From Nemertoderma westbladi (taxonomy: Eukaryota; Xenacoelomorpha; Nemertodermatida; Nemertodermatidae): a DNA stretch of 50,163 nt. A model generated the notes under the pieces. That model saw nothing but the letters and a program-made list of their open reading frames with translations. It searched no databases and was not told the origin of the DNA. The DNA lies in NCBI GenBank assembly GCA_032718475.1, contig JAUCBJ010007127.1:1-50163 (forward strand), written 5' to 3'. The position numbers and the translations under genes were made by a program. The stretch's first letter is position 1; every line of letters starts with the position of its first letter. Shown piece after piece: positions 33,518-43,703 of the stretch.

Positions 33518-36500
33518 TTAAATTCTAGTAGGGGGGATTACTACTCGTTTCGCCGGTCTAACAAGCTTAGTGCTATAGTGTCCATATGGTTTGCTGCTAT
33601 ATTTACTACTCCAATATGATTTCGTATCCCAGAGCGTTAGTGCCTTCTTATAGACATGACCAGTAAAAATTTGATGCTTTCTAGAAGTGAAGGTAGAGTT
33701 ATAGCGGAAGAGCATTGCCTCGTTTTCAAAACAGTCTGCATAATCCTCGTGTGTTAGTTGCTTAGCGACAACCGATCTAGATACTCCTTTGGCGGTTTTC
33801 TTGATTGGGGCATCATAGGATTGAAAACTGTAGACCTTTGGTTTAAGGAAAACCCACTGTTTATACTGCAAACCGCAGCTCTCATCTTTTACGAAGCCGA
33901 GAGCCGCTTTGTGTTTAATGGTATAGAGTGGATGTGTTGTACTGTAGTTGGAAGTATCTAGGAAACCACCCTCAAACATTGCCCGTAGAAAGGTTAGCTG
34001 TGGTGTATTAGTTACGCTTAGCATTAGAGAATCCGTGTCACCGGCTAGACAGCGAATCTGGCAATCCAGTTTTTGTTCTAGAGGCTTCAGTTTGTTGTAA
34101 AATAGGTCGTACATCTGTAGCTTAGATAGATCTAGTATAGTGCAACCGATGAACACGCCCTGATTTAGGCAAACAGCCTCTTTAGTGAAAGTATGACCAC
34201 TCAAGTTGGGGGTAAATACAACAAACGATTCGTGATTGGGCTTGGCTAAGAGCAAATCGCATTGTTCGTCGCTATTGCATAACCTGAAAGAAACGCGGTC
34301 TCTAACCTTTTGGAGGCATTTCCCATACAAGGCATTGTTCATCAACTTATAAAATAGGACCTCGAATGGGTTATTTGCCGACTGTCTTTTATTTGTATTA
34401 AAACTAATGTAGTCCTTGAAAATATATTTTTGTGAGAAAGAGTAGACCCTATGTACTTGTGTAAGTTTAAGACCGAGCTTCAAATAGAGTTGAAGTAGCT
34501 TAATATGGATACCGTATTCAACCTTATTAAACTGATGTAGTAGTAGCTTAGTACAGGTATCGTTGTATGGTCTACAGGTGGCCCTATCGGTGAGATTGTA
34601 ATGCTCCCAAAGATCTTCCATGTATTCGCTAAGAAAGGATTTAGGGACTGACATCTTCTCCGCTCCTAGAGGCAGATCGGCGGTCAAATCATGAATTTCT
34701 TTCGGATAATGTAGATCAACTATGCAATAATAACCAGTATCCCCACTCGCGTCTACTGTAGCTAGGTCTATGGGGGTAGTTACGAGTTTAATATTAGCGT
34801 AGGGAAGTTTCTGGCTCAGGGCGCAGCCGTAAAGGTTATTCGCATCGATGGGAATTAGATATTTCTCGGGGAGACTGGAGTCATAGTCGGGTTTATCGGG
34901 GATATTTGCGTCTACGGAATGTGTATTCAAGAATACTAGACCACCCCTAATATTTGTTTCAAAGTCCGAGTAGATGGAAGCGTCTGATAGTAATTGAATT
35001 TCTGATTGCGTGAATTTCAGCGCCGCGTCGTAAGTTAATCCAGGGGCAGTGAAGTACATTACGGGCTCGAGTCCATAATTAGTAAGACAGAGGGATCGGA
35101 ACTGCTCGAAAGTATCAGCCAATAGGGTAACATCTAGAACCAAATAGCCAATCATATAGTCGAAGATTGTTAGACAGTTTAATTCATCCCAAGTAGTAAG
35201 CGCGCGCTGATAGTTTTCTGCGCTACATTGTTCCAATTTGAGATCATTATAGAAGCTTTCTAATGGGGGGAGTGTAGTTTCGTGTAGGTTTGAAATATTT
35301 TGAATATAGGAATATGGGAATACACCCTTGTTTTTTATTGTGTTATCGCTAATGTTGGGATAGAGTTGGGTCATTTGAGCTAGTGTATGGGGTATGGCTG
35401 TTGCTAGGTTACTGTTATTTTTAGTGAGATAACTACTAAGATTATCTAGGCTGGCAGTCATAAACTGATAGGAATCTAGAAAATTAATGGAGATACTTTC
35501 TTTAGCGTTGGCTGTTGGTGTACTCGGATCGATTGGAAAGCTAACTTTAAGGTGAATATAAGTTTCGGTGTTTTTTGGTATTACACTCATTTTCCAGTGT
35601 GTTCTAGAACTATCGGTCATTCCTTCTTTTAGTAGTAAATGCATATCGAATTTCCTCAAGTTATGAAATATAATATAAAAATTATTCCGTTTTAGGGAAA
35701 GTTTCCTGTTGCAGCTGACGCAAGCAGCCCCTCGATACTCCCCGCTATAATGATCATGATCGCGGACTTTGGTGCTGAGATTGTCATTGAGGTTTAAATT
35801 ATGCGAATCGGGGGTTAAATTACAGTTGCAGACGTAGCATTGTGTAGCGTTATTAAAGTCAGTTTGCTGGCTAGTAGTGAGTTGCATGGGGGCGTGTGTG
35901 TTTGTACTAGAAATGGACCAATCGTATAACTCCCTACAATGACTTTCCATAGCGGTTAGAAAGTCGCGCATTATGTGGTTACTGCCATCGTCACGGAAAA
36001 TTTGAACATCTGTTTTAGGAGGGTTAATTAATTTTTGATTTGGTACTGTATAAAAGGCTGCCGCGCTAGCTATATGTTTCTGTGGGAGTTTAATATTGTT
36101 TGTAGGTTCTAGAATAGTTTCAATGTCGGCGTATATACAGAAAGGTGGGGATAGAGTCTTATCGTACCTGTCAAATTTAACCAAGAGATTTTCGGGCATA
36201 TACTCGAGCTGGCGTTTACCCGTATAGCAGCGCTCTCGATGTTCTCCCAGTGATTTGTCAGTGTAAAAGGCTCTGAGACAGCGTTCGCAGTGCGTCTTGT
36301 TGCCGGTAGAAGTAGCTTTAGTATTTATTAATCTATCTATGTTAGTAATAGCTACATAGTGGGCAGGGTTTTTGGTTGTGGCTTCGATAAATAATAAGTT
36401 TAGTACAGTTTTACCGGAACAGTGCGCGCTATCTGGTTGACTTAAAATGGAGAGTTCTTCCGTATTACTCCAATAAAGAAGGTTTATACAGTATATAGGG

Positions 36501-37573
36501 TTGGCTTTCAGAAACTGGGGAATACCAGTTACTCTGTCCACCGGGAAACTTAAATTGGAAAAATCAAACATGTTTAGAAAAGGGGTATACGTTGAAATTC
36601 TTTTGATATTATTTTGTTTTCTATCAATTTTCTTATAATTTGCGGCGGCCAATACTGCGTATTTAAAGCATTCCCCCAGCGGGCAGTCTACGCTTACGGT
36701 ACATTTTTTATTTAATAATAATTTAGAATTATTGAAGCCTTGACCCTTTAAATAGGGGTTGCGTTGGGACCGCGCAATCTCAATAGTTATTCGCTCGATG
36801 GCTATTATGCGCCAACCCGAGCCGAGGCAGAGAAACACGCTTAACAGTTGATCGATACGATTGACGGCGCTAGAAAACCAGTTATTAAAGTCGCTATTAT
36901 TTAGAATTTGATTATTGTTACCGCTAGATTTAAAACAGAATGATTCAATTTGAAATCCCTCGCTCGTTTCACGCTCCATTACGATGTTGATTGTAAGCCA
37001 GACTCTTAAAAAAGTTCCCATGGCACTACGTAAATGGCTACTAACGTGTTCTTGAATGTGTGGAAAATTTTCATTTAATGTTAATTCTGCGTCGAGTCTT
37101 GTTTCTGCGAGGTCGTTGTTATAGGTAAACAGTCGTCCGTGTGCGCTTCCGTTGGAGGGGGGTTGAAATGGATTGTTTGGGGAAATAGAATCTCGTGAAG
37201 TTGAAGGTTCATTATTGGAGCCGCCGCCGCCGACTTGTTCTGGAGTAGAGTTGATGGGGGATGAGTGGGAGGTAGTCGGAGTTTTGCGTTTCCGCGAAAA
37301 AAGTCGAGTGTAGCATTCATGCTCAGAAAAGGATGACAGGGTGAGCGAATCCCCGCAGCGGCAATCGGCTGGCTCGTTTACGTAACTAAATCCTGTTCCC
37401 CCCTGAGGACACGAAGCAAGATGGCCAATCAGCGTCTTCTTTTCCGAAGACCAAGTCGGACAGCAGTCGCATCGATATTGCGCGAAATGAGTTTTAATAT
37501 GGCGAGATAAATTATCACTCCGCGTCTCTTTGTCGCAGATGGGGCAGCTGACTTTATTGGTTGATCTTGGCAT
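33518..37573 (-). CDS. Protein-primed family B DNA polymerase (pPolB)
   Basis: The replicative polymerase of the element, using a terminal protein as primer at the TIR ends. The 1351-residue frame is intact. N-terminal zinc fingers lie at 10-29 (C-x2-C-x11-H-x3-H) and 35-55; a third finger-like CERC motif with H445 and C449 lies at 429-449. The proofreading exonuclease has Exo I YADIET (481-486), Exo II FHNLRKFDMHLL (636-647) and a YLVLD Exo III (810-814). A Cys/His block, DHDHYSGEYRGAACVSC, lies between the first two. Polymerase motif A is IPIDANNLYG (907-916), motif B KLMNNALYG (1076-1084), motif C GDTDS (1178-1182), then KTAKGV (1259-1264). Length is typical for Polintons. The ATG (37571-37573) follows an ATTTTTCTAG acceptor by seven bases, and the frame ends 14 bases before the TBP-like ORF. 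Confidence 0.97.
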   Translation of the reverse strand: MPRSTNKVSCPICDKETRSDNLSRHIKTHFAQYRCDCCPTWSSEKKTLIGHLASCPQGGTGFSYVNEPADCRCGDSLTLSSFSEHECYTRLFSRKRKTPTTSHSSPINSTPEQVGGGGSNNEPSTSRDSISPNNPFQPPSNGSAHGRLFTYNNDLAETRLDAELTLNENFPHIQEHVSSHLRSAMGTFLRVWLTINIVMERETSEGFQIESFCFKSSGNNNQILNNSDFNNWFSSAVNRIDQLLSVFLCLGSGWRIIAIERITIEIARSQRNPYLKGQGFNNSKLLLNKKCTVSVDCPLGECFKYAVLAAANYKKIDRKQNNIKRISTYTPFLNMFDFSNLSFPVDRVTGIPQFLKANPIYCINLLYWSNTEELSILSQPDSAHCSGKTVLNLLFIEATTKNPAHYVAITNIDRLINTKATSTGNKTHCERCLRAFYTDKSLGEHRERCYTGKRQLEYMPENLLVKFDRYDKTLSPPFCIYADIETILEPTNNIKLPQKHIASAAAFYTVPNQKLINPPKTDVQIFRDDGSNHIMRDFLTAMESHCRELYDWSISSTNTHAPMQLTTSQQTDFNNATQCYVCNCNLTPDSHNLNLNDNLSTKVRDHDHYSGEYRGAACVSCNRKLSLKRNNFYIIFHNLRKFDMHLLLKEGMTDSSRTHWKMSVIPKNTETYIHLKVSFPIDPSTPTANAKESISINFLDSYQFMTASLDNLSSYLTKNNSNLATAIPHTLAQMTQLYPNISDNTIKNKGVFPYSYIQNISNLHETTLPPLESFYNDLKLEQCSAENYQRALTTWDELNCLTIFDYMIGYLVLDVTLLADTFEQFRSLCLTNYGLEPVMYFTAPGLTYDAALKFTQSEIQLLSDASIYSDFETNIRGGLVFLNTHSVDANIPDKPDYDSSLPEKYLIPIDANNLYGCALSQKLPYANIKLVTTPIDLATVDASGDTGYYCIVDLHYPKEIHDLTADLPLGAEKMSVPKSFLSEYMEDLWEHYNLTDRATCRPYNDTCTKLLLHQFNKVEYGIHIKLLQLYLKLGLKLTQVHRVYSFSQKYIFKDYISFNTNKRQSANNPFEVLFYKLMNNALYGKCLQKVRDRVSFRLCNSDEQCDLLLAKPNHESFVVFTPNLSGHTFTKEAVCLNQGVFIGCTILDLSKLQMYDLFYNKLKPLEQKLDCQIRCLAGDTDSLMLSVTNTPQLTFLRAMFEGGFLDTSNYSTTHPLYTIKHKAALGFVKDESCGLQYKQWVFLKPKVYSFQSYDAPIKKTAKGVSRSVVAKQLTHEDYADCFENEAMLFRYNSTFTSRKHQIFTGHVYKKALTLWDTKSYWSSKYSSKPYGHYSTKLVRPAKRVVIPPTRI

Positions 37574-37580
37574 CTTGAAT

Positions 37581-38289
37581 CTAGAAAAATATGTTGATTA
37601 TTTATAAAAATAAAAAATACTGTATACGTGCTAAAAATAAAGTAAAACAGTAGGTATTAATTGGTTACTAGGCAACAATACTGTGTTTGTATAGTTAGGC
37701 CTATTGCTGTATTGTAGCAATCAGCCAGTGAAACATAAAGCAGACCGTCGGTAGTGTCTAGTGTGGAAGTGTTAGTGTACCAGCGGTCAGATAGTGGCGA
37801 TAACCAAGACACAATAGCGATGGCAGTTATTATTCGTGGAAAGAGGGTCTATAAACAGCAGTCAGTCAGTGCAGTAGTGCTAGTGATATAGTCTGCTACA
37901 AGTCAGACGTACCGGTAGCGTTAACCAATAGAAATCAACGATAGGCTTAGCTAATCGCTGTGTGAGATCTCAGTTAGTCAGTAGGATATATAGTGAAAAC
38001 TGCAGTATTCATTGTTGTTCAATAGGGTCTATATCGCTACTATGATGGCATTAGGCTAACTCGAATGATGGGTTATCGGTAGTTGGGTAGACAGGCAGAT
38101 AGACAGATGTAGGCCTATTGATCGAATGCTTCGATCACGGTTTAGGCTATCGGTACCACCGCAGTCTGACAGTAATTAATAATGAGCCTACTGCAATACT
38201 GTTGTACCGGTAGACATTAAATGTAAATTGTTTGCTAGCGGCATCGATAGTACCGTCAGATGGTGGAAGGGAAGGCAGATTTTACTTAC
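37581..38289 (-). other. Probable 5'-UTR intron of the polymerase transcript
   Basis: On the minus strand, CACCGTAAGTAAAA gives a strong donor at 38289. CATATTTTTCTAG ends at 37581, seven bases before the polymerase ATG. The plus-strand sequence between is rich in TAGTG and GTCAGT words and has no gene. The same leader could also splice to the TBP-like acceptor at 33504. Confidence 0.5.
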
Positions 38290-39208
38290 GGTGTTAGTAA
38301 ATATTCACGGAAAGAAGAAGTTTGGACGTTCGTGAGGAAGTTGGTTGACGTGGACGATGAGAGAATTTATTAACCGATAGAGCGGAATGATATCGGAAAT
38401 TAGAAATAATGGAATATTACGCGGCGGATATGCGGAAAGTTTGTTGTCGACGATGAGCAATAGCACGGCGAAATGACAATAATACAACTCTACAAGTGGG
38501 TTGTTGACTGATGATAACAAATAAATATTCTTAATAAATAATATTAAATTCGAAAACAAAATAATGGTAAATGATGTTAATTGTAAATTGCAATTGAATT
38601 AATGACCTAATATATTGATGGGGACTTATTAAATAGCAATTCGGTTAGTAAGGGAGGCCCTTGTCTCTTAAATGAGCCAATCAGAACGCAGCAGCAGAAA
38701 TGAAGCCCGCTGATTGGCTGTTCATGCATAAGCGGTAACCAGGGCAACTTCTCGCGTTGATGAATCTATTAGAAAACTCTTGTAAGCATCTTGACTAATT
38801 ATATTGAGTTGGCTGTATAACAGAAGCAGGTCTGGTGCAAAGGAAAGGGATTAGTAGAGAGGAATGCGTGATTAGAGGCGCTTCATTGTTATGATACGGG
38901 TTGCCTGGATATAGGAAAGGGACAAAGCGACGTCGGCTATAGTGGGAACAATGGAGGGCCGCTTGAGCATTAGCCTTGGGCGATATACGGATTTGCTGTA
39001 GTCAAGGCCGCGATGGGATTATTAGTGAGTCATCGGGGGGGAGGCTAACAGACGGGACCGCTCATTTATATTTGCCTTGGGGTATACGTGTAGATTCACT
39101 GCCTGTCGTATCTAGTTAATGAATAATGATGGCAGAGGAGGGGCCCCCGCCGATGAACGTAGTTGATAGTTGCCAGTAGGGAGCCGTATACCATAGCCAT
39201 TATAAAGT
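38290..39208. other. Polinton right non-coding region, probable polymerase promoter side
   Basis: Contains inverted CCAAT-type words (GAGCCAATCAG and CTGATTGGCTG, 38675-38725). No TATA box is certain. The minus frame 38305-38559 starts with TTG and has no recognisable domain. No integrase fragment was found. Confidence 0.45.
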
Positions 39209-40080
39209 TAAAAATAGACATTATGTCATAGTGATCTCATTGGTAATATAAAACCAAATTAATCTAAAAATAGAAATCAATATATAAAGTAAAAGTAATA
39301 CAATTAATTAATTTAAAATAAAGTACAAATGAATAAATAAAGTCAAATAGAATACAAATAATTAATTAAAATTAGGTACAAATAAATAGTTAAATATGTA
39401 TAATATGTTAATTTTCAGATAATACGCCCTCTAGCGGCAGACTATGGAACTACAGGCGGTTGGATATATGTACGAGTAATTAGTAATCAGAGCTGTCACG
39501 GGGTGGGGGGCAGGGGCGCTTGGATACAACTATCATTAATATGCTGTTGCTTGGTTAAAGCTAATTGGGGGGTCAAAGGTCAACGATAAAGCTGTCTGGA
39601 GTAATTAGTTACCAGTAAGGGAGCTGTATACCCATAAAGTACAAATGAATAATTAATTTAGAATTAAATACGAATAAAATAAAATGCAAATAATTAATTA
39701 AAATTAAATATAAATAAATAGATATTAATGAATAAAAGAGCTGCGGTGTCACTTATGACACCCTCTTGAGCCGGCTCTGTGACACTTGGACCTAACTGAT
39801 GACCCATTGTGTGTCAGGGCGCTAATCAGTCTGATTAATTAGGATAATCAATTAAACCCTAATTAGGAGTCATATGACACCTGTTAGGGTTTAATTGAAC
39901 TAATTAATTGATGACACCTGTCAATTAGGGTCTAATTAGCCTAATTGGGAGGTGTCACCCAGACAGTCTGGCGCCAATGACACCCAATGACACCCATAGG
40001 GTGATAATTGGGTGTCATATGACACCCAATGGGTGTCAGTGAGGTCCAAGTGTCACAGAGCCGGCCAAGACCCTACTACT
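39209..40080 (-). repeat. Right terminal inverted repeat, 872 bp
   Basis: Mirror of 25019-25890, ending GACCCTACTACT at 40080. It includes the mirrored inner pair (39770-39793 and 40042-40065) and the CTCF-like word at 39425-39438. Confidence 0.95.
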
Positions 40081-40086
40081 CATTCA
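40081..40086. repeat. 6-bp target-site duplication, right (CATTCA)
   Basis: Identical to 25013-25018. Confidence 0.9.
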
Positions 40087-41683
40087 TATCTCTATTATTA
40101 TTCCATTACTCGATTCAAATTAATTAAAGCCTTTTAATCGCTGTACATTCATTATTCCCCCCTGTACGATTTCATCCTCTAAGAATACTTAATCATAAAA
40201 TCTTAGATATTCGGTTATCGGTTATATACAAATTAAATTAATCAGAATATCCAATTAGATAAAACTACCCCTAGAAGGCCTAAACAAAAATCTACATAAA
40301 TGTAGTCAAGATGAATAATTAATTAGTATAATCATAGTTTTTATGATTTCTGGAATGGGGCAAAGTGCAGCTTAATATTGTATCTACTACTGTAGGAGAA
40401 TTACTTCTACTATAAGGATGCTTGTATATCGGTAGGCGGTGTCGTATATACGAAGCTAAACCAGTCAGTAGTAGTAGATCTCCCCCCTGGGCAAACCTGG
40501 CAGTTGTCTTGGAGTTGAACTAAAGTTCCAGAACCTTATGACTTGCTTTACGTCCCGAATAGGCCTCCTGTGCTTCGCTACCTCAACCTTAATATTTCAA
40601 TTCAAGATTTGTAATCCTCCAGAATACCTACTGTAGTGTAACATTCTGACAGACAGCCATGACATGAATTCTATTGTAATCAGCAGAAGAAGCTCTGTAT
40701 CTCAGTATGATACTTTTTTAACAAAGAAACTTCATTGCAAATTGAAATACCTAATTATGTAAATAATATAAATTCATGTTTATTTACTTACCTAGCTTTA
40801 TTTACTTTGTTTTTATTTATGTAGATTAGCAATAATGGAAACCAAACACAGACACTATTGTATTTTATTTAAAAAAAAAACAATTAAACACGATATGTTA
40901 CGTTGCAATGAACACAATTGAATTGAGCTCTACATATTAGATTTTAACTTATCTGCCTAAATTGCTATAGTTGAGTTCGATAGACTTTGTAATTTAAAGA
41001 AAAATCACATGATTTTATCAGTGAAGATAAATGTTTGAGAATTCGGTAGAAGGGGGTGTCACCCCATGTAACTGTAAATATTGATATTCCAAAACCTTTA
41101 ATATTTATATTGTAAGGCGACATGTGGCTTTATTTATTCAGATAAATAGAACAAAGTCGATACACAACGACCTGCTATTTAAACTTTATGTCATTGATCA
41201 CGTACGTGGGGACTTCGCGCAGCACCTAAGTCCAGATGAGCCTATGCGTAGAGGTACAATTTGTGGACGTAGTCGTTCGCCTCCTAGCGGCAGACCGAGG
41301 AACTGTAAATGTCTGTCTGTGAGCAGAATTTCAGCAATGCTCGTAGGTCACTCCTACCAAATTTCAGATGAATATGTTGGATGGTTCTATAATTACAGCT
41401 ACCTTTTCGTTTATGTCAATTCGCCCCCTAGCGGCAGACAGATTTACTACAGAAGTCTGTCTCTCGGTACAATTTCTAAACTTTTGATAGACTACAGATG
41501 TACCAAGTTTGGTTCCATTTCATCAAATATTGACCGACTTATTAGCGTTCAAACTTTTCCGACAACGACGGACGGGTCCACTAATTATACACTTACACTA
41601 AGGCTCACGTGGAATTACGTGGCTCGCCCCACATATAAAAACATAATTATTGGTATTAGTCCAGCAGATTTTGCATTTTACCT
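40087..41683. other. Flank right of the Polinton; CTCF-like words
   Basis: No credible gene. CGCCTCCTAGCGGC (about 41279) and CGCCCCCTAGCGGC (41422-41435), each followed by AGAC, resemble the reverse complement of a CTCF site and the same word in the TIRs. They make the frame at 41124-41726 read SPPSGR twice; that frame starts with GTG and has no domain. Confidence 0.4.
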
Positions 41684-42349
41684 TGCATGGAAGTATATAA
41701 TAAATGTTTTTATTCCAAAATTGTAACATTACTCAACGCCGATTGTATTAACAGCGAGTTGTTATTTTGCACTTTACAACTTTAGAGGACATTACAGTAT
41801 TGTATTGGCCTGTACATTTCATATTGCATTTGGTGTTATTGTTTACGTGGTAACCATTGACGGCGTTAAGTAATGTTCACTACGGGGACATTACTTAACG
41901 CCGTCATTGGATACCACGTAAACAATAGGTGGAAATTTGCCTGACAGCCAGATAGGCCTACTGCAATACCTACCGGTAGGCGGGGCAGGGTATAGCTATT
42001 AATAACCAGTGGGGCCTAGCTATATTATTATAACATGGCTCCAAACGCCACCATAAATATAAGCTAACTTATTTATAACATAATTTATATCATTTTTACA
42101 TTTATTTATACAGCAACTAATATAATTGGTGCAGTTTCTATCACTTATACTGTAAGTTATAATGTATATGTAAAATCATTTCGTAATGTTACAATTTTGG
42201 AATAAAACTACATACATACTTGGTGCAAAGTACTTTACAGTGTTCTGATCCTCGTGGATATATTTTCACTCACTCACTAACGTTCCTTCGTGAAACAAAG
42301 CCACTCGGATCATCACACTGTAAAGTGCTACTTTACACACAAGTATGTA
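41684..42349. repeat. Nested foldback repeats (MITE-like)
   Basis: Three inverted pairs: (1) 40-bp arms at 41837-41876 and 41888-41927 with an 11-base loop and two mismatches; (2) TTATTCCAAAATTGTAACAT at about 41699-41720 against its complement at 42186-42205; (3) arms at 42213-42257 and 42301-42349 (TACATACTTG, ACTTTACAGTG and GATCC words) with a 43-base loop. The left edge (CCTTGCATGGAAG, 41673) also resembles 12167-12180. Confidence 0.8.
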
Positions 42350-42736
42350 AATAGTTATTATGTACTGATTCGGGTAGGACAAATTGTTGTCATCAATAAT
42401 TCGACTAATGACCAACTGGCATCACTGAGGGTTTTCCTCAATGTTACCAAATACCATATGGCAATAATAGATGTAATAATTTCAACTTCCATCCCTATTT
42501 ATTGAAAAACGAACTTTAAATATTCGGATGAATTGTCGTAACCGTTGCGTGCCGGGGGACAATTTATTAAATTGCTAATTATTCAAAATCCTCAATGATA
42601 TAAGCTGGCATCAGAAATCATCAAAATTTCCCACCAAAATCATCCAAAACATTTACTATATATACTAACTCCCATGCCCTGCCCAGCCCATGTAAGGTTC
42701 AGTGACAAAACGGTTAATATCTGCCGGACTTGGTGG
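42350..42736 (+). repeat. Dispersed repeat, copy 2 (first copy at 12155-12697)
   Basis: Shares blocks GTCATCAATAAT, GTTACCAAAT, AAATTGCTAATTAT and GACAAAACGGTTAATAT in the same order as copy 1. Confidence 0.75.
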
Positions 42737-43004
42737 ACGTATGGGCAAGAAACAATACCTAAAGAATAGCAGACAAGTATAGGCAAACTAAACGCTAAAC
42801 ATGTGTCATGTCATTGTTTCCATTTCTGTACATAACCATAATATTAATTACATAATATCATTAATTACAGTAGCAGTAACAGCTCATCTCCAATTAATTT
42901 AATAAACATATCAACTGATTCTCTTCCCCTCTCAATGAGAAACAATAATTGCATCAATTTGTATCAAAATAGGTATATTTTGTCAATTTAATCTTATAAT
43001 TTAC

Positions 43005-43530
43005 TACTACTAGGTCGAGCGAACTCGGACAGTGGAAATGAGATCCTTCCAGGCTTCCCGATTCTCCATAGTTGTCGCAATTTCGTTTCAGTATCCCTTT
43101 CAAGTTGATCTATATGTTATGGCAGGTCGTCCACGACTACGCTTTCCTTGAGTTGGTTGCCAGAGAAGTAGATCTGGTATGACCTCGTCTTTACTTCGCC
43201 AGCAGTGCCCACTGAATCTTAATCTGCGTTCACGGAGGGTGGTTGATACAGGTGGTATTGTACCATAAAGCTCGGCGTTTGTCATGTGTTGTCTCCAGCT
43301 GATGTTTAGGGCAGCCCTTAGTAGTCTTGTGTAGCAACCATCAATTCGTTGTTCAAGTGATTTAGTCAGTGTCCAGGTCTCACCCCCGTAAAAAAATACA
43401 CTTTCCACTGTGGCTCGAAAGAACTTAGTCTTCAGGTGCCTGGAGAGATCTGATTTCCAGATGGTATCCATTTTTGATAGAGCTACCCAAGCCTTTGCTT
43501 TCCTAACTTCTATGTCCTTTTTGCTACTCT
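43005..43530 (-). mobile_element. LINE 3'-end fragment (family 1)
   Basis: The minus frame 43100-43471 encodes SVFFYGGETWTLTKSLEQRI, DGCYTRLLRAALNISWRQH, MTNAELYGTIPPVSTTLRER, RRLRFSGHCWRSKDEVIPDL and KRSRGRP. This is the C-terminal, post-reverse-transcriptase part of a LINE ORF2. The 3' edge (TACTACTAGGTCGAGC, 43008) is shared with 13876. No reverse transcriptase domain is kept. It lies about 170 bp from the end of FReD gene B. Confidence 0.85.
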
Positions 43531-43703
43531 CTATCCATTATCCGATCTTATAATTTATTGTATTTGATATCGTCTGCAATAAATTAAATGACCACATTTT
43601 TGCTATTAAACTTATTCATTTAAATGCATTGTAGATTACAACAATCAGTCTAAATTGTCATCATAAAACACTTAATTTTACTGAGTCAACGTAATGAATG
43701 AAA

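Larger units (their letters stand above)
25019..40080. mobile_element. Complete Maverick/Polinton-type element, 15,062 bp
   Basis: Large self-synthesising DNA transposons related to adintovirus-like viruses. The element is bounded by 872-bp terminal inverted repeats starting AG, with CATTCA duplicated at both ends. It encodes an intact protein-primed family B DNA polymerase (33518-37573, minus), a TBP-like protein (32988-33503, minus), a 569-aa protein (26240-27949, plus) and a 139-aa acidic protein (30267-30686, plus). No integrase, A32-like ATPase, cysteine protease or recognisable capsid protein frame is present. The 15-kb length is at the low end for the class. About 5 kb of the interior is non-coding and repetitive. 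It probably needs integrase in trans, or represents a reduced lineage. Confidence 0.93.

Noticed and set aside
38305-38559. 84-aa hydrophobic minus-strand ORF in the Polinton
   Set aside because: Starts with TTG, lies in the probable 5' leader of the polymerase transcript, and has no recognisable domain.
41124-41726. 200-aa plus-strand ORF
   Set aside because: Starts with GTG; its two SPPSGR words come from a repeated CCTAGCGGC motif, and it runs into foldback repeats.
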